5,540 nucleotides of DNA from Bacilli bacterium (GTDB taxonomy: Bacteria > Bacillota_I > Bacilli_A > RF39 > UBA660). Of the stretch, positions 1 to 5,540 are shown in pieces. Position numbers and translations under genes: made by a program. Under the pieces are notes generated by a model. It saw only the letters and a list, made by a program, of their open reading frames with translations. It ran no database searches and was not told the origin of the DNA. The stretch is from the NCBI GenBank assembly GCA_028685445.1, contig JAQUDY010000072.1:1-5540 (forward strand), given 5' to 3'. The number at the start of each line of letters is the position of its first letter. Position 1 is the first letter of the stretch.

Positions 1-722
1 TTCGTTTCTTTTTTAACTGATTCATCTTTTAGTTCAGTTTTTTTTGTTGGAACTAGTTGATTGTTTTTTTCTATTATTTCTACAACAACATTATCAAAGT
101 CAACTATAAAATCTAATATGTTATCATTTATTAAGTTAGGATTCTCAGTGTAATAATTTACTATTAGTTTTACTAAATCATCTTTTTTTACTGGTTCTTC
201 TTCAGATACAATTACAAAATCCTCTGGATTAAAACTATATCTTGAGAATTCTTCATACTTATCTAAAGAACTTGCTATTTCTAAATATAAATATAAATAA
301 CTTGCTTCTATTAGTAACAAACATGAATCATCTTCATAAAAATCGTTTTTTACACTTGATATATAATTGATAAATTGTAAAACATTATTAAATTTAGACA
401 GAATAGTTTTTAAAACTGTTTCATCATTTAATATTAATGATAAATTACTATCAAATTTTTTAAAAGTCTTTAGAAATTCTTCTTTATTAAGAATTAAATT
501 ATCAGCTGTATTAGCGGCACTGTAATAAAGATAGATTGCAGCTTCAATTAAATTAAGTTTATCTAATTCTATTAGATTATTAGCCATTTTAGGACAGTAT
601 TCTGCAAATTCATCTGCACATAAGTAAAAGTTAGGCTCTATGTATTCTAAATCTGTCATTTCCATTGTTAGTTTTTCAGTTATTTTTAATAACTTTTTTA
701 GGTTTAAATCTGTTTTTTTCAT
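1..722 (-). CDS. Hypothetical acidic, mostly helical protein, C-terminus beyond the window
   Basis: I do not recognise this protein. The minus-strand frame is open from the ATG at 720-722 to the window edge, giving 240 complete codons and no stop, so the gene is cut at its 3' end. The start is supported by a Shine-Dalgarno core (AAGGA, 6 bases before the ATG) and by an extended -10 promoter just upstream. No signal peptide or membrane segment is visible, so I infer a cytoplasmic protein. Residues 1-170 look helical and acidic. Two stretches resemble each other: residues 58-83, starting LIEAAIYLYY, and 137-159, starting LIEASYLYLY, both ending in EEF. This suggests a duplicated helical unit of about 80 residues. 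From about residue 222 the sequence becomes a Lys/Glu/Thr-rich, probably disordered segment (KKTELKDESVKKE), which may link to a further domain outside the window. Base composition matches the neighbours. The coding call is firm; the function is unknown. Confidence 0.85.
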   Translation of the reverse strand, partial: MKKTDLNLKKLLKITEKLTMEMTDLEYIEPNFYLCADEFAEYCPKMANNLIELDKLNLIEAAIYLYYSAANTADNLILNKEEFLKTFKKFDSNLSLILNDETVLKTILSKFNNVLQFINYISSVKNDFYEDDSCLLLIEASYLYLYLEIASSLDKYEEFSRYSFNPEDFVIVSEEEPVKKDDLVKLIVNYYTENPNLINDNILDFIVDFDNVVVEIIEKNNQLVPTKKTELKDESVKKET

Positions 723-728
723 ACTACT

Positions 729-735
729 TCCTTCT
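729..735 (-). promoter_or_regulatory. Ribosome binding site of the hypothetical gene
   Basis: The minus strand reads AGAAGGA followed by six bases and then ATG at 722. This is a good Shine-Dalgarno match at normal spacing, and it fixes the start of an otherwise unrecognised protein. Confidence 0.75.
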
Positions 736-752
736 AAATTAAATTAATTGTT

Positions 753-761
753 ATTATATCA
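753..761 (-). promoter_or_regulatory. Extended -10 promoter for the hypothetical gene
   Basis: The minus strand reads TGATATAAT, which is a perfect TATAAT preceded by the TG of an extended -10 element. The -35 region at 17-base spacing (776-781) is only GTTAAA, a three-of-six match, which is common when the extended -10 is present. It overlaps the ung stop codon. Transcription would start near 745-747, leaving a leader of about 23 bases that carries the ribosome binding site. This separates the left-edge gene from the uraA-ung unit, although read-through from ung remains possible because no terminator is visible between them. In an AT-rich genome TATAAT occurs often by chance; its position and the TG motif raise confidence. 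Confidence 0.65.
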
Positions 762-776
762 TATTATTTAGAATAT

Positions 777-1448
777 TTAACCTAAATTTTCGTTTTTCCA
801 ATTAATTGGTTTTTTATTATTTTTAATTAGAAAATTATTTGTTTTAGAAAATGGTTTACTTCCAAAAAAGCCATTATATGCACTAAAAGGAGAAGGGTGA
901 GTCGATTCTATTATTAGATGATTTTTGTTAGTTATAAACTTTTTTTTACTTTTAGCAAAATTTCCCCATAAAATAAACACTATGGGGTCTTTTTTATCAT
1001 TTAGTTTTTGGATAATATAATTTGTGAATTTATCCCACCCAATATCTTTATGACTATTTGGAGTGTCTTTTTCTACAGTTAACGTCGCATTTAATAACAA
1101 AACACCTTCTTTAGCCCAAGGGGTTAAGTTTCCATTATTAGATACTTTTATCCCTAAGTCATTTTCCAATTCTTTATATATATTTCTAAGTGATGGTGGT
1201 ATTTTTATATCTTTATTTACAGAAAAGCATAAGCCATTAGCCTCACCTTCTCCGTGATAAGGATCTTGTCCTACGATAACTACTTTAACATTACTAAAAG
1301 AAGTTAGTTTTAGAGCATTGTATAAATCTTTTTTTGGAGGATAAATAATTTTAGTTAAATATTCTTCTTCTACGATCTTTTTAAGATTTTGAAAATATTT
1401 ACTTGAAAAGATTTCTTCTAAAATAATATCCCAGTCATTATTTATCAT
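777..1448 (-). CDS. ung: Uracil-DNA glycosylase, family 1
   Basis: This enzyme removes uracil from DNA by cleaving the N-glycosidic bond, starting base excision repair after cytosine deamination or dUTP misincorporation. It acts in the cytoplasm on chromosomal DNA. The 223-residue length is close to the usual 220-230. Family 1 motifs are all present: GQDPYH at 60-65 with the water-activating Asp62; PPSLRNIYKEL at 84-94; GVLLLNATLTVE at 115-126 with the uracil-contacting Asn120; LWGNFAK at 160-166; and HPSPFSA at 184-190 with catalytic His184. No key residue is missing. The ATG overlaps the stop codon of the upstream permease by four bases (ATGA), and only a modest purine-rich site (GAAAGAG) precedes it, so translation is probably coupled to the permease. 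It ends in TAA 54 bases before the next gene, with no clear terminator. Identification is secure. Confidence 0.97.
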   Translation of the reverse strand: MINNDWDIILEEIFSSKYFQNLKKIVEEEYLTKIIYPPKKDLYNALKLTSFSNVKVVIVGQDPYHGEGEANGLCFSVNKDIKIPPSLRNIYKELENDLGIKVSNNGNLTPWAKEGVLLLNATLTVEKDTPNSHKDIGWDKFTNYIIQKLNDKKDPIVFILWGNFAKSKKKFITNKNHLIIESTHPSPFSAYNGFFGSKPFSKTNNFLIKNNKKPINWKNENLG

Positions 1449-2731
1449 GCTTCAGCTCTTTCTTCAGGTAATAATAAATTTAATATAACACCTATGATGG
1501 CAGCCAAACTCATGCCTGAGACTGATATGATTGCATTTCCATTTGTAAAAGACAATACTGCACCACCTAAACCTAAGACAAGCATTGTTGATGCTATTAC
1601 GATATTTCTCATATTGCTAAAATCAATTTTATTATCTACTAATGTTTTAATACCATTACTTGCAATAAAACCAAATAATAGGATTGAAATTCCACCTAAT
1701 ATTGGAGCTGGAATGGTTGCAAATAATACTATGAATTTAGAAAAAAAAGCAAGTATGATCGAAAAAACAGCGGCGAGTCCTATAACCCAGACTGATGCTA
1801 CTTTAGTCATTCCTACAACTGATACGTTTTCACCATATGTTGTTGTATCTGAGCTCCCCATAAAAGCTGAGAAAAATGTTGCTACTCCATCTCCTAAAAG
1901 CGTTCTTTCTAAGCCAGGATCCTTAAGAATATCTTTTCCTATTATTGAAGATAATATTTTTTGATCACCTATGTGCTCTGCTAATGTCACTATTCCTATT
2001 GGAACGATGGTAAGTATTGCTGAAAAATTCAGATTATAGTGAATAAATGGAAATTTGAAATTTGGAATTGCAAAATATTTTGCTTGATTTAGTAAACTAA
2101 AATCAACCATATTAAAAACTACTGCTAAAGTATACCCAGCTGCTATTCCTGATAATATAGGTATAATTTTTAAAAAGCCTTTAGCTCTAAGTGACACTAA
2201 TACAGCAACCAAAAATGATACTCCCGCGATTATTAAATTCTTTAAATCAAATCCACCTTCTACTAATCCAATTTGGGATACAGCTGATGATGATAAAGAT
2301 AAACCAATTATCATTATCATAGGACCTACTACAATCGGGGGAAGTAATTTATTTATCCAGTTATTTCCTGTCATCTTAATAATTAAAGAAATCAACATAT
2401 AAATTAGTCCTACTGACATAATTCCTGTAAATACAGCGCCAATTCCACCTATCATATATGCTGCTATTATTGGTGTTATATATGCAAAGGAACTTCCTAA
2501 AAAAGTAGGGGATTTTCCTTTTGTACAAATTAAAAATAAAATAGTCCCAAAACCAGCAGCAAATAACGCAACTGGAACAGATAATACTTCAGCACCTGCT
2601 CCCGAGTTAACTAAAATAGGAACTAATATAGTAGCACTAAACATTGCGAAAACATGTTGGATTGAAAGTATAATCCACTTGAATAGTTTTGGTTTTTCAT
2701 TAACATCCATTATAAGTTGTTTGTTTTTCAT
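1445..2731 (-). CDS. uraA: NCS2-family uracil permease (uracil:cation symporter)
   Basis: This is a membrane transporter of the nucleobase-cation symporter 2 (NAT) family that imports uracil with a cation, feeding pyrimidine salvage. The 428 residues contain many hydrophobic segments, consistent with the family's 14-helix fold. Family signatures include the QH pair at residues 25-26 in the first helix (SIQHVFAMF), the AEHIGDQ segment with Glu252 and His253, corresponding to substrate-binding residues of E. coli UraA, and TTYGENVSVV with Glu301. The Glu pair and the TYGEN signature favour uracil over purines. The NAT signature at 301-310 reads ENVSVVGMTK, with Ser304 where Gly is usual. The start is set by a strong AAAGGAG four bases before ATG; Met8 has no comparable site. 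It overlaps ung by ATGA, so the two should be co-translated. Upstream lies a hairpin that may attenuate expression. The family is certain; the uracil specificity is inferred and likely. Confidence 0.93.
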   Translation of the reverse strand: MKNKQLIMDVNEKPKLFKWIILSIQHVFAMFSATILVPILVNSGAGAEVLSVPVALFAAGFGTILFLICTKGKSPTFLGSSFAYITPIIAAYMIGGIGAVFTGIMSVGLIYMLISLIIKMTGNNWINKLLPPIVVGPMIMIIGLSLSSSAVSQIGLVEGGFDLKNLIIAGVSFLVAVLVSLRAKGFLKIIPILSGIAAGYTLAVVFNMVDFSLLNQAKYFAIPNFKFPFIHYNLNFSAILTIVPIGIVTLAEHIGDQKILSSIIGKDILKDPGLERTLLGDGVATFFSAFMGSSDTTTYGENVSVVGMTKVASVWVIGLAAVFSIILAFFSKFIVLFATIPAPILGGISILLFGFIASNGIKTLVDNKIDFSNMRNIVIASTMLVLGLGGAVLSFTNGNAIISVSGMSLAAIIGVILNLLLPEERAEA

Positions 2732-2735
2732 AATT

Positions 2736-2742
2736 CTCCTTT
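2736..2742 (-). promoter_or_regulatory. Strong ribosome binding site of uraA
   Basis: The minus strand reads AAAGGAG, four bases before the uraA ATG. It lies immediately after the U-run of the hairpin at 2747-2773, so a transcript that passes the hairpin leaves this site free for ribosomes. Confidence 0.75.
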
Positions 2743-2744
2743 AT

Positions 2745-2773
2745 AAAAAACCTAAGATTTTATTTTAGGTTTT
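2745..2773 (-). terminator. AT-rich hairpin with U-run between the Nudix gene and uraA (weak terminator or attenuator)
   Basis: On the minus strand AAAACCTAA (2773-2765) pairs perfectly with TTAGGTTTT (2755-2747) across a 9-base loop. Six T residues run from 2750 to 2745, four of them within the stem. The stem has only two G-C pairs, so it is weak, but it sits three bases after the Nudix stop codon, where a terminator is expected. The structure is nearly symmetrical and also gives GGTTTT on the plus strand. No clear promoter for uraA fits between it and the uraA start, so if uraA is transcribed from upstream, the hairpin would lower expression rather than end the unit. It is too short to contain a PyrR-type or other known leader. 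Confidence 0.5.
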
Positions 2774-2775
2774 AA

Positions 2776-3204
2776 TTAATACATAATTTCATGTTCAATT
2801 GCCCATGGAATAAAGTGGTCTTTTATTGCTGTTGCAAGACAAGATTGATCATCACCTAGAGTAAACCACTTATATTCAATAATTTCATCATTTGGCAATA
2901 ATTCAACATCTATATCCTTTTTTGCTAACATCATATGCATTTCGATATTTACTTTTGGATCTGATAATGCTGGTTCTCTAAAGCATAATATTTCTTCTAG
3001 TTCTTCTTCTAAAATATCAAAACCATTATTTATTTCTTCTTGGCATTCTCTTCTTGCTGCTTCTTTAAATGTTTCACCATTTTCTACGCCGCCGCCTACT
3101 AAAGTATATTTCCCTTTTTTAGCACTTCTTTGTGACATACTTATTAATAGTTTTCCATCTTTAATAAACGCTGTTCCAACTACATATAAAAAATCTGTTT
3201 CCAT
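2776..3204 (-). CDS. Nudix hydrolase, substrate unknown
   Basis: Nudix enzymes hydrolyse nucleoside diphosphates linked to another group, such as oxidised dNTPs or nucleotide sugars. The 142-residue length fits a single-domain member. The Nudix box begins at Gly38: GGVENGE, then catalytic REcqEE at 52-57 with metal-binding Glu53, Glu56 and Glu57. The final x-G-U of the consensus is replaced by INN at 58-60, with a Gly-Phe two residues later; this Gly is structural, not catalytic. The N-terminal beta strand (FLYVVGTAFIKDGKLLI) and the later DEIIEYKWFTL segment, which is typical of the last strand before the C-terminal helix, complete the fold. The motif alone does not set the substrate; MutT-like house-cleaning is one possibility. 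The ATG follows the rlmH stop by six bases, and its Shine-Dalgarno GTGAGG overlaps that TGA, so it belongs to the same transcription unit. It ends in TAA just before the hairpin. Confidence 0.92.
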   Translation of the reverse strand: METDFLYVVGTAFIKDGKLLISMSQRSAKKGKYTLVGGGVENGETFKEAARRECQEEINNGFDILEEELEEILCFREPALSDPKVNIEMHMMLAKKDIDVELLPNDEIIEYKWFTLGDDQSCLATAIKDHFIPWAIEHEIMY

Positions 3205-3210
3205 AAAACC

Positions 3211-3645
3211 TCACTTGTGATACTTTTCATTATTCATAATTTTAAATCCTCGATAAATTTGTTCTAGAAGTATTGCTCTAAACATTCCATGGGGAAAAGT
3301 TAATTTACTAAAAGATATTATTTTATTGCTCTTTTTTAAAACTTCTTCAAAAAGGCCTAACGATCCTCCAATTATAAAGTTGATATTAGAATATTTCATT
3401 AAACTTTCTTCTATTAATTTAGAAAATTTTATTGAATCATATTCTTCTCCTTTTAAATCTAAAGATATATTAATATCATTTTTGTTTATCCTTTTTAGAA
3501 TTCTTTCTGCTTCTAGTTTCGGATTATTATCAGGTAATTCTATTATTTCAAGTTTATGATATTTATTAATTCTTTTGTAATAATCTTCTATCATATTAAC
3601 TAGATATTTTTCTTTAATCTTACCTATCACTATTAATTTTATCAT
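3211..3645 (-). CDS. rlmH: 23S rRNA (pseudouridine(1915)-N3)-methyltransferase RlmH
   Basis: RlmH is a SPOUT-class methyltransferase that uses S-adenosylmethionine to methylate N3 of pseudouridine 1915 in helix 69 of 23S rRNA, acting as a dimer on the assembled 70S ribosome. Conserved features are the N-terminal strand MIKLIVIGKIKEKY, LDLKG at 62-66, the FIIGGSLGL loop at 90-98 that forms part of the knotted cofactor site, LTFPHGMFRAILLEQIYRGF at 115-134, and the invariant C-terminal tail ending YHK. At 144 residues it is about 11 to 15 shorter than E. coli (155) or S. aureus (159). The missing part lies in the variable region after IELPD (near residue 39), away from the cofactor knot, so it should be functional. 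The ATG overlaps the walJ-like stop by four bases (ATGA), with AAAGG as ribosome binding site inside the upstream gene. The walJ-rlmH proximity is also seen in Bacillus. Identification is secure. Confidence 0.96.
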   Translation of the reverse strand: MIKLIVIGKIKEKYLVNMIEDYYKRINKYHKLEIIELPDNNPKLEAERILKRINKNDINISLDLKGEEYDSIKFSKLIEESLMKYSNINFIIGGSLGLFEEVLKKSNKIISFSKLTFPHGMFRAILLEQIYRGFKIMNNEKYHK

Positions 3646-4406
3646 ACTTCGATACCTTTTGTTATTTCATTTTGTTTCGCTGTGACAATGTTTGTAAACT
3701 CTATATTATTTTTAGCAAAATAATCATTTATGTTTTCTAGAGCTATTTCTGGAGTGTTATTCTCTTCACTTAAGTGAGCTAATATTATTTTTTTTGTTTT
3801 TGGTCCTATTAATTTAGCTAAGTAATATGATGCAGCTTCATTTGATAAGTGTCCAACATCACTAAATACCCTTCTTTTTAACCATGAAGGGTAACTGCCA
3901 TTCATCAATAATTCGACATCATGATTACTTTCAAATATATAGATATCTTTATTTTTTAGTTTGTTAAAATGTTTTTGGTTTATGTATCCAGTATCAGTTA
4001 TTACAACAACAGAAAAATCTTCTTTAGTTATAATATATCCTCTACTATCACTTGTATCATGACTTGTTGGTATTGATTCAATTTTTAAATTACCGATATT
4101 TATATCATCAGTTAAAATAATTATAGAATCATAATCTTTTAAATAAGGTAAATCTAAAAACATTTTCTCTGTCATGATAATTGTTGGCTTACATTTTTTT
4201 ATCAGTGTTTTTAAGGCATTAGTATGGTCAGTGTGAGTATGAGTTAGAAATATATAATCTATATCTTGTAATAAAATTTCTAACTCTCTTAGTTTGTTTT
4301 CTAAGTATTTTGTACTCATTCCGGCATCTATTAAAATCTTATATTCTTTTGTTTTTATTAAAGTGGAATTACCTTTTGAACCACTAGCAAGTACTGTTAC
4401 TTCCAT
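3642..4406 (-). CDS. walJ: WalJ/YycJ-type metallo-beta-lactamase fold hydrolase
   Basis: This is a cytoplasmic metallo-beta-lactamase fold protein of the YycJ/WalJ (VicX) group, which in Bacilli is encoded with the WalRK cell-wall regulators. It has been linked to coordination of division with DNA replication, possibly as a nuclease; its exact substrate is not settled. The 254-residue length is close to the family norm. Motifs, in order: LASGSKGNST at 6-15; the metal ligand motif THTHTDH at 55-61 (His56, His58, Asp60, His61); TSHD at 114-117; ITDTGY at 136-141 with the bridging Asp138; ESNHD at 159-163; SDVGHLSN at 182-189; and LAHLSEENN at 209-217. All expected metal ligands are present. No signal peptide is seen. 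The ATG lies six bases after the peptidase stop with AGGT as a modest ribosome binding site, and its TGA overlaps the rlmH start. walR and walK are not in the window. Confidence 0.93.
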   Translation of the reverse strand: MEVTVLASGSKGNSTLIKTKEYKILIDAGMSTKYLENKLRELEILLQDIDYIFLTHTHTDHTNALKTLIKKCKPTIIMTEKMFLDLPYLKDYDSIIILTDDINIGNLKIESIPTSHDTSDSRGYIITKEDFSVVVITDTGYINQKHFNKLKNKDIYIFESNHDVELLMNGSYPSWLKRRVFSDVGHLSNEAASYYLAKLIGPKTKKIILAHLSEENNTPEIALENINDYFAKNNIEFTNIVTAKQNEITKGIEV

Positions 4407-4412
4407 ATTTAC

Positions 4413-5540
4413 CTAACAGTTAAACCTTGAACAAGGATTTTCTCTTGACCCTGTTTTATTGTTTATAATTTCATAGTGAAGATGAGTTCCAGATGATCTT
4501 CCTGAATTTCCCATTCCACCTATTATTTGATTTCTTTTTACTGTGTCTCCAACTTTTACCCGAGCACCTTTTATTAAGTGAGCATAAATAATGGTATGGT
4601 TGCCATCACTTGTTAAGACTTTAACATTATTTCCATAACCACCACCGCAATTGTCTTTTAATCCATCACCAGAAGAAGGGCATGAATCGTAAATAGATAT
4701 TACTTTTCCTTCAGTTGATGAGTATATTGGAGAGCCAAATCCCGGACCAGATATATCTATTCCATTATGGAAACTTCCCCAGCGAGGTGCGAACTTACTT
4801 GTTATTAAACAAGGATTAACTGTTGGCCAAACCCATGTGCTTCCAGAATAGTGCTGAAAACCTGAACCAGAGTAACTTTTAGTTCCTCTAGAAATTATTT
4901 TATTAATAACCGGTTTTATTTCTTTTGATAAATTTTTAATAATAATCATATTTTGAATTTCACCATTTTTGTATAAAACTTTTTCTGTAACCCTAGTTAT
5001 ACCATCTGATCCTTCTTGAATGGTTTTTTGCGTGCCATAATGCGCATCTTTATCATCTACGTATTCTGTTTCAAAACGATAAACAAGATCTTCTACAACG
5101 TGAAGTTCAGCAGTTACAGTTACAAGCGGTTTAATTAATCCAATATTTACTCTCTCTCCTGGTATTAATAAAACATGTTTACTAGTATACTTAGGATTAA
5201 CTATTAAAAATTCTTCAGTTGATAACATATTATTATAAGATATTGATTTAATATCATCACCTGTTTTTATTTCATAGGTTTCTAAATCTTCTAAAGTCCC
5301 AAATAATAAATATCTACTTATGTCATTTGTATTATCAAAAATAAGCTCATCCACACTTATAAAGTCTTCTTTAATAGTAATGTTTTCATCCCAATATATT
5401 TTTTCTATTTTGGATCCTGTATCTACAATTTCTAGTTGTGAATCTGATTCATATAATCTATATTCTTCTGATCCAACAAAGGCTTTTATAACTGTTTTGA
5501 ACGCTTCTTGAAAATCTAGTTTATTTAAAACATTTACTTT
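4413..5540 (-). CDS. LysM-G5-M23 peptidoglycan endopeptidase, N-terminus beyond the window
   Basis: This is a cell-wall zinc metallopeptidase of the M23 (LytM-like) family that cleaves peptide bonds in peptidoglycan. The frame is open from the TAG at 4413-4415 to the right edge, giving 375 visible residues; a GTG at 5352-5354 has no good ribosome binding site and is probably internal, so the true start and any signal peptide or anchor lie outside. Domains, in visible-residue numbering: an unassigned region at 1-85; a LysM-like wall-binding domain at about 89-133 (YEIKTGDDIKSIS to LLIPGERVNI); a G5 domain at about 138-219 (YRFETEYVDD, then LYKNGE); and M23 at about 237-362. Catalytic zinc residues are visible as HNGID (His258, Asp262), YAHL (His321) and HLH (His353, His355). 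Five cysteines lie in the C-terminal third, two in a loop at 287 and 298, which may form disulfides. It is the first visible gene of a tight cluster, six bases before the walJ-like gene. Confidence 0.94.
   Translation of the reverse strand, partial: KVNVLNKLDFQEAFKTVIKAFVGSEEYRLYESDSQLEIVDTGSKIEKIYWDENITIKEDFISVDELIFDNTNDISRYLLFGTLEDLETYEIKTGDDIKSISYNNMLSTEEFLIVNPKYTSKHVLLIPGERVNIGLIKPLVTVTAELHVVEDLVYRFETEYVDDKDAHYGTQKTIQEGSDGITRVTEKVLYKNGEIQNMIIIKNLSKEIKPVINKIISRGTKSYSGSGFQHYSGSTWVWPTVNPCLITSKFAPRWGSFHNGIDISGPGFGSPIYSSTEGKVISIYDSCPSSGDGLKDNCGGGYGNNVKVLTSDGNHTIIYAHLIKGARVKVGDTVKRNQIIGGMGNSGRSSGTHLHYEIINNKTGSRENPCSRFNC

Noticed and set aside
765..786. Short inverted repeat (ATTTAG and CTAAAT) around the ung stop codon, as a terminator
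   Set aside because: The stem is only six A-T-rich pairs with a 10-base loop and no U-run on the minus strand; chance is likely in this base composition.
1063..1257. A 64-codon plus-strand open frame within ung
   Set aside because: It is antisense to conserved ung motifs, including GQDPYH-flanking sequence, and has no domain of its own.
1494..1964. A 156-codon plus-strand open frame within the uracil permease gene
   Set aside because: It lies wholly antisense to a strongly supported membrane protein gene, has no recognisable domain, and mirrors the permease codons.
3326..3559. A 77-codon plus-strand open frame within rlmH
   Set aside because: It is a shadow of a well-conserved gene on the opposite strand.
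5320..5511. A 63-codon plus-strand open frame near the right edge
   Set aside because: It is antisense to the continuous M23 protein frame, which remains open through the same bases.
1..5540. Alternative genetic code with TGA read as tryptophan, as in mycoplasmas
   Set aside because: TGA terminates uraA, rlmH and walJ at the expected protein ends, and tryptophans are encoded by TGG.
1..5540. CRISPR array, mobile element, tRNA, rRNA, toxin-antitoxin or phage-defence genes
   Set aside because: No direct repeat array, transposase motif, attachment site, RNA gene or defence domain could be seen on either strand; nearly all bases are accounted for by tightly packed housekeeping genes.

Overview
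The window is a strongly AT-rich stretch (by eye about 30% GC or less, not computed) of a bacterial chromosome in which every supportable gene lies on the minus strand. The gene content points to a low-GC member of the Bacillota, in or near the Bacilli. Evidence includes a WalJ/YycJ-type metallo-beta-lactamase next to rlmH, purine-rich Shine-Dalgarno sites, and a LysM-G5-M23 wall peptidase. The peptidase implies that the cell has peptidoglycan, so this is not a wall-less mycoplasma despite the base composition. TGA ends three genes (uracil permease, RlmH and WalJ) and tryptophan is read from TGG, so the standard bacterial code applies. I cannot name a genus.

In the direction of transcription (from high to low coordinates) the layout is as follows. 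First comes a secreted-type M23 endopeptidase whose N-terminus lies beyond the window (4413-5540). Six bases later comes the walJ-like hydrolase (3642-4406). RlmH, the 23S rRNA methyltransferase, overlaps it by ATGA (3211-3645), and a Nudix hydrolase follows six bases further on (2776-3204). A 44-base gap holds an AT-rich hairpin with a U-run that could be a weak terminator or attenuator. Next are an NCS2 uracil permease (1445-2731) and uracil-DNA glycosylase (777-1448), again joined by an ATGA overlap. A short gap with a good extended -10 promoter then leads into an unrecognised acidic, helical protein that runs off the left edge (1-722).

The genes fall into three blocks: wall and rRNA housekeeping (M23, walJ, rlmH, nudix), a uracil pair (uraA, ung), and the separately promoted hypothetical gene. 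Spacing is tight enough that the first two blocks could share one transcript, with the hairpin lowering expression of the uracil pair. Most of the window is ordinary housekeeping. I see no CRISPR array, mobile element, tRNA, rRNA, phage gene or recognisable defence system. The least explained item is the left-edge hypothetical protein, which has an apparent internal repeat.
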